Under the pieces are notes generated by a model, which was not told the origin of the DNA, searched no databases, and was given only the letters and a program-made list of their open reading frames with translations. This document shows, piece by piece, positions 21,437 through 32,200 of a stretch of 64,000 bases of DNA. The translations under genes were made by a program, and so were the position numbers. The first letter of the stretch is position 1. Every line of letters starts with the position of its first letter. The stretch is from Trichoderma breve (taxonomy: Eukaryota > Ascomycota > Sordariomycetes > Hypocreales > Hypocreaceae). The stretch spans positions 1,984,001-2,048,000 of the forward strand of contig NC_079237.1 of assembly GCF_028502605.1 (NCBI RefSeq), given 5' to 3'.

Positions 21437-21781
21437 GGCTGGTTCGGATTCTGCTTGCAGATTTCGCTGGCTTGAAAGATTCGAGATTTCAATTGACGCA
21501 GTTGCTGAAGCGGCCATTTGAGTCACTGCAGCTTTCTTTTTAGTGGCGCCTTATCTTATCGCACCGCCGTGGCTGCAAAGCCCCGCCAATAAACTTGAAT
21601 GATCGCCTCCGATCCCGCGAGTCCGGCCCCGCCATTTAATTGGATTTTCAATGACAGCACGTGTATGGCCTATTTTTATTAGAAGTGTTGATGTATGTAG
21701 GATGTCGTATTATCATTTGTAGCACACTCTTTGTGTCAATTGCTCCTCTATTAGTCCAGATTGTCCTCGAAACAAATCGCA
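21437..21781. other. Spacer between regulator 3' end and adenylosuccinate synthetase start
   Basis: A 345-bp promoter interval for the minus-strand adenylosuccinate synthetase; no gene seen. GC-rich near 21545-21640. Confidence 0.4.
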
Positions 21782-23516
21782 TCACCAGAGGGCATCCCTC
21801 TTTCTCCATCTTTGAAACGGAAGTACCATCCAGATCAACATCCCCAACGAATCAGAGTTTCCGCACCAACTGACCGCATCCGGCAACTTGCTGTACGCAT
21901 GCTGATTGTTCCAAGTATTCTTGAAACAGCCCGCGTTATCCAGCTCAAGCAGGTCTCCGACTGTTAGCACTTCGCGCGACGTCCGGCCTGAAAGGTACAG
22001 CTTCAGCTCTCGCCTCCAAGATCTGTTGGTGCGGGCTTCCCACAAGTCGCGCTGACTTGGTAGAGGAGTGGCCCGGAAGTTTTTATAGGGAGGGTTGGCT
22101 TGGGCTGCGTGAGGCGGGATTAGACCTTCGAATAGTAGCTCGACAAGGCCAAGCAAGGCGACTATCCTGAATATCTCGTTAGGACTTGGAATTTGTTTTC
22201 AGCATGGGACGGGAGCGTATGTGTGATTACCGTCTCAAAGACTCCCTCAATACCCAATGTTGTCTGTCTGGTGTTTCTGTAGAGTCACATGAATCCCAGT
22301 CAATGCTCTCAGTGAGGCAAGTAAAGAGTTCCTAATTTATGCCAATGCAGCCGGTAAGTATTGTTGAACAGCAGGTTGATTGTCCAAAAAAAGACCAAAT
22401 GGAGTCAACATACTATCATGATCAACAGCAGAGCATTGGCGCCATTTCGTTCCGCTGTTTCGGGATCCTGAGCTTGTAGGAGGATATATATGATGACCGC
22501 CTGTAGGGCAGCAAGTTGGCCGTATGAGTCCAAGCTTTTATACTAGAGAAAGGTCAATTTTGTGAGTAAAAGGCAAAATTGGTGTCAGTAAGCGTGAAGT
22601 AAGAGAATAATACCTCGTCATGCAATCTCTGTCCCTCAGAAGATATCGTCTGCCAGACGAAATCCGCGTTGGCATCTGTCCGCGAATAGAACATATCCAC
22701 CAAGCTGGCGCAAATGGCAAGTCTTTTGGGCAAGCATTGGTGTTTCCCCATTTCACCACATTCTGGAGCAAGCCTCTCGTCCATGTAGCAAGGCGCATGG
22801 ATAAATGGAGGAAGGCGGTCTCCTAGGACGAGCATCTTTGGATAACCGGTAATTTGTCCCAGGACCATATTGGTCAACATGCAGCCTTTTAGGATTGGGC
22901 GGCTTCGCAGGGATCCTTGATTGGAGGGAGTCCGTACAGCTAGGGTGGAAGTCGTGTGATCGCACGAGGTGGTGTTGCTCTCCGAACCAGACCCCCCTAA
23001 GAGAGGTGAAGGGTCCCAGCATGAGATTGGAGCGGAATTATCAGGGGGAACCACAGAGGAAGATGTCCACGTCCCGACGTCATTTTGCTCCGAGCAATTG
23101 GACTCAGGCATCATTTGCAGGCTTATTTCGTCCTCGAGAGTGTCGAGACCAAAATTGCCAATCCCAGATTCGAGATTTTTCGGGTCTAAATGACCGGGTT
23201 CAAAACTATCGGTGACCATCCAGTTGGAGCTTACATTCTCATCACTGAGACCTATAGCTGCATAAGGTAAGACTCCATCGAAAATAGCCGATGGGACTGC
23301 AAAACTCCTGTGCTGATGTTCGAGAGCTTCAAAGTCCACACCTTCCAGTCCAGGGACTTTGGAACGGCGCGAGCCCGAATACGGTGGTACGTGAATATTT
23401 CGAATATCACATGCCAGATTGCGCTCAGCACAGCGGGAACATGTCGGAGCTGCCCGGTTGCATCGTAATTTTGACTGCCTGCAGTGAGTGCAAGACTTTT
23501 GGCGAGGGAACGGCAT
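21782..23516 (-). CDS. Zn2Cys6 transcription factor (pathway-type, AflR-like layout)
   Basis: Exons 23516-22614, 22542-22414, 22331-22231, 22166-21782; 505 aa, all junctions GT-AG and in frame. The Zn2Cys6 cluster is at residues ~8-35 (CTHCRQSKLRCN, CSRCAERNLAC; spacing C-x2-C-x6-C-x6-C-x2-C-x6-C). A long Ser-rich linker follows. The C-terminal half has the helical pattern of the aflatoxin-regulator type (LDSYGQLAALQAVIIYILLQ, LLLIMIELFTCLTESIDWD, VALLGLVELLFEG). Such proteins usually control the genes beside them. I chose the ATG at 23516 because the frame further upstream has only a TTG. The gene is divergent from the Gfo/Idh gene across 454 bp. Confidence 0.88.
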
Positions 23517-23970
23517 GTCTAATTGTCCGCGGATATATGTATAATGAGGCACGTTAAACACAAGCTGAATCGACCCAAGATGCAACTAAAGAAAGTCCTC
23601 GGGGTTTGGGGTTGTTGAATCTTGAAGTTCCAGTTTATGGCAAACGATGGATTAGTAATGAGCTTGCATTCCTAATGGGATAGCTGGCCCGTGAACTCGG
23701 CATCCAAGATGCTGGCGGAGAACAGAGTCCGAATTCCTCGGAGTTCAAGTGGAGCAACCGCGGACTTTGTGGGTCATATTGCAACCCCCGTATGCAGTGT
23801 TGATGGGCATCCGAATAGTGATATCCATGTAAAGATATAGTTTGTGTATATATAGATATGTATATAAACTCGAGAAACATTCGAGAAATCTTTGAATCAA
23901 GTAATAAAAGATCACAATTCATAGTACAACTCTCAACTTCATACAAATTCCCACGCAGATCAAACTTGCA
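23517..23970. promoter_or_regulatory. Divergent promoter, Zn2Cys6 regulator / Gfo-Idh-MocA gene
   Basis: A 454-bp intergenic region between two divergent start codons. It includes a run of TATA-type sequence (23838-23875, TATATAGATATGTATATAAA), which could serve the rightward gene. No exact CGG-N-CCG operator was established by eye. Confidence 0.6.
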
Positions 23971-25161
23971 ATGGCGCCTATCCGCATCTGCATCATCGGG
24001 CTCGCTGCCACCTCCAGCGCGGGTTACAAGACAGGCGAATGGGGAATCCAACACTTAAACTCTCTTAAACTCTCTCCTCACTATCAGATTGTCGGTATTT
24101 GCAATTCCTCACTCGCCTCCTCCCAAAAGTCCATCGAGTCGCACAAACTAGGCCCCGATGTCAAGGCCTACGGCTCTCTCGATGAGGTTGTTAGTGATCC
24201 TGGCATTGATATGGTCTCCATCGTTGTCGCCATTGGCAAGCATTACGAATTGTTAAAGCCTGTGCTTCAACAGAAGAAGAACGTTCTAGTGGAGTTTCCC
24301 ATCGCGCCGACACTTGCAGAGGTTGAGGAGTTGACTACTCTGGCCAATAATGCTGGAGTCAAGACCATCAGTGGCTCACAGGGCCGTACTCATCCTGTAT
24401 TCCGACGTATGAAGGACTTGGTCAAGTCCGGTGCCATCGGCGATGTGGTGTTTTCTACCCTCAACGGCCATAACTCCCTTGTTGCGGCGCCCATGTGGCC
24501 AGAGTCGCAGTCAATTCTTCTGAATATCGACTCTGGCATCAGCCGCTTGCATCTAGTTGTTGGGCACAGTGAGTTTTATCCAATTATCATACATGAATGG
24601 TAAGTGAAAAGAACCGATTGCTAATAATACCTAGTCATGGACACTCATTTGAGTATCCTTGGGGACTTTAAGGATATCCAGTCGACGTTCAAAATCCAAA
24701 ACAAGAAGACGAAGCTTGTGGATCACGAAGGCAAAACCATCCAAGAGAGTTTTAACATCACAGCTCCAGACACAATTCTTCTCCAGGGAGTCTTGGAAAG
24801 TGGTGCCGTAACGTCAGTGACGATGCGGACGTCCAAAGAACCAGTCGACACCACCGGCTTCCGATGGATCATCAGCGGGACCAAGGGAGAGCTTGAGTTG
24901 ACTAGCGATCCTGGCATCTTCCACTGGGGGCCTCCAGGCCTCAAACTGAAGTTGAGAGAATTTGGAGGAGAAGCAAAGGAGATTGACTTCAACCCCGGTG
25001 AACCGGAACATTTGAGTCAGGTGTCTTATATGGGACAAAACGTAGCGAGGCTATACGAGGCGTTTGCCAAGGGTGAAGAAGATGGATACGCCACCCTTGA
25101 CGACGCATTGAAAGTTCACAAGGCCTTGGAAGAAGCTAAGCTTCGTGCAGTTTGGGCATAA
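23971..25161 (+). CDS. Gfo/Idh/MocA-family oxidoreductase, Gal80-like
   Basis: Exons 23971-24568 and 24635-25161; 374 aa with an in-frame GT-AG intron. The N-terminal Rossmann strand RICIIGLAA is followed by an alpha/beta NAD-binding half and the C-terminal GFO_IDH_MocA sheet domain (GAVTSVTMRTSKEP, FRWIISGTKGELELTS). The EKP motif that carries the catalytic Lys in active members is EFP here (VLVEFPIAPT), which resembles Gal80-type proteins (EWP) that bind dinucleotide but regulate rather than catalyse. It could be a sensor/repressor or a divergent sugar dehydrogenase. The shared promoter with the regulator suggests that they work together. Confidence 0.87.
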
Positions 25162-25277
25162 ATTGTATAGAGAATCTATATAAGCTCTTGTACTAAAACA
25201 AAAGACAGATAGCTTGATTGAGTTTGACAATATAGAGAATATCACCAGCCCGCACTTCAAGTTGAAGGCATTTTGCT

Positions 25278-25910
25278 TCAGAAGGCGCCGCCCTCATAAG
25301 GCTTATCATACCGCGCCTCCCGCTCCGGACCATTGAGCTCAAGGCAGTCAATGTACGCGACCCATCCGTTGGTCGTGAACTCGCCCAATTCAAACCCCTC
25401 CTGCGCCACATCGACGGTATACCCATTCACACTGAGATAGCACCCGGATCCGCTCTCCTCATTCCAGCCCTCAGCCTTGGGCCGCCAGATGGTCCTCTTG
25501 CCCATTCTGCTCCCGTCCTTGTCCTTGACGCCCATCTCGTCCAGGTCCACCTCGGCCGTCTCCCCCTTGCCCTCGAAGATGAAGCACTTCCCGCCGCACG
25601 TCTTGCAGAAGGGCCAGTGAAAGCCTCCGGAGTTACACCTGTAGTCTGCAAGCTCAGCCATGGGATCTAGAGGAGAGAGTAACATGAAGTCCTCGGGCGC
25701 CCAGGCCAGGCGCATGTGGAAGTGACCAGCCTTGTGGCAGGCCGTGCAGTTGCAGCGGTAGAACTCCTGGTGGGAGCGAGACGGATCGGCAGGAGGGGGT
25801 GTGTCCACTGAGGGCGGTTTGTGAGGGAGTGTGAGGAAGACGATGTACTTGATGGAACCACAGTGGCATGAGCCGTGGAAGGGGCGGCGTGTTGGTGTCG
25901 AGTCGCTCAT
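25278..25910 (-). CDS. GFA-domain (CENP-V type) zinc protein
   Basis: 210 aa, single exon. I chose the start at 25910 (MSDSTPTRRP) because the GFA domain begins soon after. Zinc ligands are visible in the family order: GSCHCGSIKY (C-x-C), CNCTACHKAGHF (C-x-C-x2-C), and CKTCGGK (C-x2-C). The family is named for glutathione-dependent formaldehyde-activating enzyme, but most fungal members have no known substrate. A ~25-residue Pro-rich insert lies between the first two blocks, and the C-terminal region after ~120 is longer than in minimal members. It converges with the Gfo/Idh gene, leaving 116 bp between them. Confidence 0.88.
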   Translation of the reverse strand: MSDSTPTRRPFHGSCHCGSIKYIVFLTLPHKPPSVDTPPPADPSRSHQEFYRCNCTACHKAGHFHMRLAWAPEDFMLLSPLDPMAELADYRCNSGGFHWPFCKTCGGKCFIFEGKGETAEVDLDEMGVKDKDGSRMGKRTIWRPKAEGWNEESGSGCYLSVNGYTVDVAQEGFELGEFTTNGWVAYIDCLELNGPEREARYDKPYEGGAF

Positions 25911-26347
25911 CTTGCAGACGTGGTGAGGGATTGTTGGCTGATGTTGAGAGACGTGAGGGACTGCCAATTGGTATTGGTATTGGTAGTGAAGACAAGCTGT
26001 TATCGTGTAAAAAGAATGACTGACTACCGCTCCTAAACTGGATCATCGCAATCTCTTATACCGGTAATTCGGCGTTACATCTTTCTTCGCAAGACTTGAA
26101 AAGCCGACGTCTACAGGGTGAGCCACTGAACGCCGTTGCATGCATCCCCGCAGCATGAACCGTGAATGGGGGCACCGACTAACGTAGGCTCCCGTAAATT
26201 GATCGCCAGAGCTAATCCGTGCTATAGTCGTAGTATCATACAGTAAGGTGTTAAAAGTCTGAGTGTAAATGCCTTTTTTTTAATAACTCCGCGATAAGTT
26301 GTCTTCAGTTTTCTTTTCTCTTTTTAAAGTAGGTAACTTAAACTAAA
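25911..26347. other. Intergenic, 437 bp
   Basis: Promoter region of the GFA gene on the left; no gene seen in the rest. Confidence 0.4.
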
Positions 26348-26940
26348 CTAAGACTTTTGTTTCGCCCGCGACCTCGCGGCCCTAGCACCTTTCCCATTGC
26401 CTGAAGTTGACAAACTTCGCCTGGATTTCCCTCTGGTAGTAGCTGAGTCTATTGATGCTGCCTTTTTCGGAACTCTAGATTCTATGATAACCCTTGAGCT
26501 GGCCTTTAGTAGTATGTATACTTGTTCATGTCGAATCTGTCGTAGGGAAACATGCCGGATGACCGCCTCTGGAGGCTCTAGAAGGAGCATCGCGTCGCCG
26601 TGATATCGTACCCCATCGCCGCCAATACTTTCGTAAATCACTCTCATTCTATATGGTGAAGGCTCATATGCAAAGAGATTGCCAAGCTTGAATGACGGAA
26701 GCATGTAAAGGAAACTCCCAGGTACCTCTCCAAGTAATGGTAGAAGTCTGATCTGGTTCTGTGGCGGGCTCATATTTGAAAGGTGCGGCAAGGTTCTTTC
26801 GTCCATTCCCATATTTGCAATGTTTCAAGCTTTGGCGTATGAGTAGCTGCCCTTGCTGCTGCTTGAAGCATAGGTATTTGTAACTCGTCTTGTATCTTGA
26901 TCAATTCTCCAACCGCCGCATTTCTGGTCTCTTCATTAAA
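26348..26940 (-). pseudogene. Remnant of an F-box/DUF6546-type fungal protein
   Basis: Two coding-like blocks in different frames follow one another on the minus strand. The first, 26940-26825, reads TRNAAVGELIKIQDELQIPM and ends KLETLQIWEWTKE. The second, 26812-26348, contains YHGDAMLLLEPPEAVIRHVS followed by LRQIRHE. Together they resemble the C-terminal repeat-like region of the abundant fungal F-box/DUF6546 proteins (LETLEIW ... SLRQIRRE). The frame changes near 26815-26825 with no usable splice site, and no N-terminal F-box part is visible upstream. I infer a truncated, frameshifted relic; the family assignment is from memory. Confidence 0.45.
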
Positions 26941-28592
26941 GTGCCTATGGGCGTAGCTTCTCTTTTTTGAAGTTTTTACTCAGTCTGGCGAGACCCCCAG
27001 TAGTCTGGCACTTTCTATTCTTACAAGTGCCTTGCAAGTAGCGTACGGAGATGGAAGGAACCTGTAGAATTAGAAGGAACGTGCAACAATCGAAGCAAGT
27101 CAAAGAAATAGAAGCAGCACCTCTGTCTCTGGTATTTAAGGTGAACATCGCCTATATCGCCTCTCTCTCTTTTCGTTTCTTTCATTCCCACAACAAATCG
27201 GCCATATGAATGGCAGTCATCTCATTCTTCTTTGGCTACTAGCCACCCAACCCATTCTCAGGAATCCTGGTTCGCTCAGGGGGATGCCATTTCCTGGAGA
27301 CTCAGCAGTCGGTTCAATGGGACACCCTCGTGGTCCCTCGGGAGGCGATATCTCCCGACAACTTGATGGTCATCATTGTCTCCAGGTCAGCCCAATCGGT
27401 CGTAGTCAAGCTGATTAGTGCTTGTACTGCTACCCAGCTTGGGCTAGATGAAATCCAATGGTTGGGATGGCTTGATACTGGCTTTCATCGTCAAATGAAA
27501 CCATGCCTTTTATCTGCCATAAAAGTTGTGCCCGACATCACGACCCCTGACCATACATTTTTTGAATCTTCCTCATGTGATGTTCCCCAGTGTCCCACTA
27601 TGTGTCGCTTCGTTGTGCTCAGAGGTGAATCATCATTGCGCGTGTCCCCCTGGTCTCAATTGTTTGTCATGTCGCTCTACCCCCACCCATAGAGCCTGCC
27701 GCCAACTGCAACCCATCTTTAAAGCTCGAGTGCAATCGGTCACGATCCCTTCAAAACATTCCCTGTGAACAAAATTTCCCGTCACACATGGGTGAAGTAC
27801 GAGTGAAGGAGATGAAAAGAAGGAAGGGGGGACCAATGCTGAGAGAGGAGAAGGAGGCGGTGGCTCTTTATGTATTAAATCCCTGGTGGAAGCGAGAAAA
27901 AGAAACTTAAAATGAAATAAGATTAGATACAGCCACGCATCAGACTTTGTGAGTTCTCTCGTAGTTTGCCATTTCATGTCGGCATCCGCATCCGCATCCT
28001 GTACCCTTTGTTCGAAAAGAAAGGGAAGCAGGTCATCTGCATACAATATCAAGGGTCTGTAAGCGGATTTGTCTACGGATAGGTACTGTACCAAGCGGGG
28101 GTCAGAAAAAGCGAGACCGCAAACTGAATACGTACATACATTCAGTAAATATAAGCACCTAACCTAGTCGTAGAACGCGTATTCAGCCAGCATTATATAA
28201 ATATAATAGCAGTTACTAGAAAAATGTAAATGTCGTAGCAGTTATTAGAAAAACGTAGATAGTAGCAGCTACTAAAGAATAGGTGTATAGTGCCTTGCCA
28301 TCACCGAAAACCCTCACAAAGGAAAGAAATGTTATAACTGCCGCGAAATGGATCACATTGCCAGAGTCTGCCCTAAACCACGAGTTCGACGAGCCAGCAT
28401 GTTTTTTTTCTTCTCGCTGTCTTTTCACATTCTTGACTTTAACTAAAAATCTGTAGAGAAACAAAACTACCGACTCCTGAAGTAAGTTTATTTAAAATGT
28501 ACATTTAACTACTACAATAGTGGTGGTCATGATGGGAAGGGTACTGCAGTGTAGTTTGCTGATAGCCTGTGGTAGTTTGCACTATGCAGTTG

Positions 28593-28595
<3 letters not shown>
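26941..28595. other. Intergenic, 1.65 kb, no gene seen
   Basis: Several open frames of 60-150 codons on both strands overlap one another and show no domain. A three-unit tandem repeat lies at 28208-28276. Otherwise nothing recognised. Confidence 0.45.
28208..28276. repeat. Imperfect 27-29-bp tandem repeat, three units
   Basis: Units start at 28208, 28237 and 28264 with AGCAG(T/C)TA(C/T)TA followed by GAAAAA(T/C)GTA in the first two; the third is truncated. Confidence 0.65.

Positions 28596-28641
<46 letters not shown>
28596..28641. repeat. Homopolymer run of 46 T
   Basis: Uninterrupted T-run on the + strand (A on the minus strand). It lies 74 bp from a diverged repeat copy at 28716-28777 and could be the poly(A) tail of a retroposed minus-strand sequence. 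Exact length is subject to sequencing error. Confidence 0.85.
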
Positions 28642-28715
28642 CAAACAGGAATACTGTACATTCTTATTCCGTTGACTCTAATTGCCCGATGATCATGGCT
28701 TTGATGAAAACAGCA

Positions 28716-28777
28716 GACAACTTCGATGTGGCTGGTGCATGCAAAGCTGTGGCTTGCACGATCACGATAAACCATAT
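28716..28777. repeat. Dispersed repeat, copy 1 (62-bp core)
   Basis: Gap-free match to 34141-34202, about 52 of 62 positions identical by my count, same orientation. It lies upstream of the STAND gene; the second copy lies downstream. Confidence 0.7.
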
Positions 28778-29244
28778 GTTGATCACGAAGCGGGTAAAAG
28801 TGCATGTGGTATCCGAATCCACTTTTTGATTGTGATGCTTCATTCCCAATCTAATTGACCTGGAATATAGTCCTCCTAGGTCATATCAATTTGGGACGAC
28901 TCGATCGTCTGGAGTTGTACCAATAGCGTATGACTTTGATCTGATTGGTCAGATCTCAAAGATTCATCGTTGGTGCCTACTTATGTACCTGTCCCCCGAA
29001 GGTCCATTGTCGCAACCATAAAGGCTGGGTGGTGACAACCGGCCACCTTGGATATAGCGAGATTGGTCTAACCCCGCTCTCCCTCTGCTTCCTTACGTCT
29101 CTCGTCTCTCGTCCCTTACTATAATCGCGCAGTTATGCAGTTATGCTTTGACATTCCCTTCTTTTTTCTCGTTTTTCGATCGTGATAGTCACGAGCTGCC
29201 GCGGACTCTACTTGGGGCTAAATTTCTGGCAACTGCTCTTGAAT

Positions 29245-32200
29245 ATGCCGAGCTTTAGAACTTCACACAGACACAAGCTGAGAAACTTTTTTCGGAGTCG
29301 ATCCAACTCTCCGTCCAGCGTCTCACGGCCATCATCCCTGGTAAATTCAGAGCAGAATAGTAGCCAGGAATTTTCCGAAGAGGATGACGCGGACCTGTCA
29401 CTTGATCATGTAGATACAAATCAATCGACCTCTTCCTCCGTCACTGCAGTGGTCCTTGAAAAGCCCGAGCCGTTGTCACCTCCAGCACCCGAACCAGGCA
29501 AGCCTTTTCTCGTGGACCGTTGGAAATATGCGATGCTTTTGTTGAACGATCAGGACAAGGAGCTACTTCGACTTCCTGGCGATGGCGTTGAACCCAGCTT
29601 CATCCTGGCCGATGTGCATAGATTAACGGCTGAAAAGCAAAAGGTAGTTCAAGACAAGGCTTGGAAAATTAATTTCGGAGGCCGCAGAATTGCCCTCAAA
29701 GATGTAATAGTGAAGATGGTGTCATGGCTCAAATCGTTTGAAGCCATCGGGGATATCCTTGTATCGATGGATCCAGGCCATGCGGCTTTACCATGGGCTG
29801 CAGTAAAACTCCTTTTACAGGTAAGCTCAGTTAACTAAAAGAATAATTAATACCTCTCAGAGGTTCCGCGCGTTGATAGGCTTCGCAGGTCGTCACTAGG
29901 GATCAATCCCAGATGGGCTTGGTGCTCATTGGTTTGGAGCAAGTGGCTTGTCTCATCACGCGATGCAAAGTCTATGAGCAGCTGTACCTGGATAACATAG
30001 AGCCCCAAAAAATGGTCCATGTTAACGTTATGAAATCACTAAGTCAAGTGATTGTGCAGTTGTACGCTAAACTTCTATCTTTCCTAGCACACTACATTCG
30101 ATTGATGAACAAGAACGGCGTTGTGAAAGCTTTACACGCACTTTTGAATCCGGATGAGATCTCAGACATGCTATCAGAAATTGGCAGACTTGAAACGAGA
30201 ACAATCAGGGATGCTGGGTTGTGCGGAAAGAACATGGCTCAACTCGCAATCCACCAAACCAACGAAAAGTTTCAAGAAGCTCGAGAACAGCTACATGAGC
30301 TCGTATCACGCATGGACACGGATACCCTACAGCTGTGGAAGAAGCTCAACGAAGATGAGAGAGTTAAAATTTTGCAGTGGATATCGGATATACCGTACGA
30401 GAGTGATCATTACACGGCAAAAAGTGGAAGAATAGAAGGAACCGGGGGTTGGCTCATTCAGCATGAGACGTATAAAGCCTGGCGTGATGCTAAAGAGTCC
30501 ACAGTCCTATGGCTAAATGGGATTCGTGAGTATTTGACATATAAGCAACCCCTGCTGGTACTAAAAAAACAAACGGGTCTGACAAGGGACTCAAAGCCGG
30601 TGCTGGGAAAACAAAACTCTCGTCAAAAGTGGTCGATGATCTCTTACAGGTTGTGGAGGGTGGCGACGCCGGAGATATGGGATTTGCATACTTTTACTGC
30701 GACCGAAATCGAGCGGACCACCAAGACCCAGTGGCAATTCTTCGAAGTCTTATTCGACAACTTTGCGCACCATGCGACACTTCAAGTATTGATGCCTGCG
30801 CAGAGCATAAGTACATGGTAAGGAAGCGAAAAGGGTTTGCTAGAGACAGGTTGAGTGGCGAGGAGTGCCACGAGCTGCTGCTTCAGCTGGTTGGAGTTCA
30901 GAGTGGAACGTACTTGGTTATAGATGGTCTCGATGAATGCGATCGGGAGACGCGTCACGTCTTAATGAATATCCTCGATGATTTGATTGACAAATCAGGG
31001 CATCCTGTCAAAATATATATTGCCAGCAGAACGGATCAGGATCTCCGGAGCCGATATCAAGGAGGGACGCACCTAGAAGTGACAGCAAACGACAACCAAG
31101 CTGATATTGAAACATTTGTCATCGAAAAGATGAAGCAGAGCGATTTCTGCAACACCAAGATGACCTCTACAGTTCGTGAGCAGATTCTCACAACATTTCA
31201 TGACAAGAGTCAGGGAATGTAAGTTCTACTCCCCTTCACTTCACATGATGGTAGTAGGTAAACTCGTTGGCTAACAGATCTCTAATGGCAAGGTTCCAAT
31301 GGGCCGTTCTTCATATTTCCGAGCTGCTTGCGCTGAAGCGGAATAATGACATCCTCAAGTACCTGCATCAGCTACCTAGAGGACTAGAAGCAGCCTACGA
31401 CAAAATCCTTCAAAATATATCGAATCAGAACGGTAGTCAAAAAGACGTAGCCTTTGCAGCATTCAAGATCGTCATGGTGTCTCGGAGACCATTGTCCCCA
31501 TACGAGCTGGTGGCAGCTGTGGTGCAGGATCCAGAAATGGATTTCTGTATCGACGGTGACGTCGATATCGACTATCTCCTCGAGGTCTGTCATAACCTAC
31601 TAGTGGTGACCGATGGCTCTCTCGAGAAGCCGGTGGATGCGGAGCATGAGCTTCTCCGAGCAGACTATACAGTTATGGGTGGCTACCAGTATCAGAAGGT
31701 CGATGATCCTAGGAACTCTTCGCGACCAGTCAAAACAACACGATCCGGCACAACATTGATCGGCCCCTCTTCCATATGCCGCTTCTCTCACTTATCTGTA
31801 CAGGAATACCTCGAGAGCAAACATTGGAGCACACATGAATCAGAGGCCTTTATGGCTGGAATCTGTTTAAGAACGCTCCTCTCTTTTCGCATCTCGGACA
31901 ATCCTACCGACTGGGATTTGCGTAGGAGAGGCATTGCCACTATGGATGAAATAGTTCTTGGCGACCGAACTATATTATCAGTGGCTGAGTTGGAGAAGTC
32001 AACAACGTTCCGAGTCATTTGGGAGCCGGAGGCTCATGATGAAGACGGTGTGACAGCTTTAGAACAAATACCAGATTCCCATGATGACCGCCATCACGAG
32101 ATACGTGGTGTGAAGTCCCAGGCGCCGCCATTCCAATGCTTCGTAGAATTTTCGCATGATTGCGCCTACGACGATAACGAGTCCTACTCAGGCGTCATCT

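Noticed and set aside
21516..21518. ATG upstream of the adenylosuccinate synthetase start
   Set aside because: It reads out of frame with the MATII start at 21436 and would give an unrelated short peptide.
23517..23585. Longer start for the Zn2Cys6 regulator
   Set aside because: It would begin at TTG; the first ATG (23516) lies just before the zinc cluster.
30586..30596. Upstream AG as acceptor of STAND intron 2
   Set aside because: It shifts the frame and destroys the P-loop; the AG at 30595-30596 restores GIPGAGKT.
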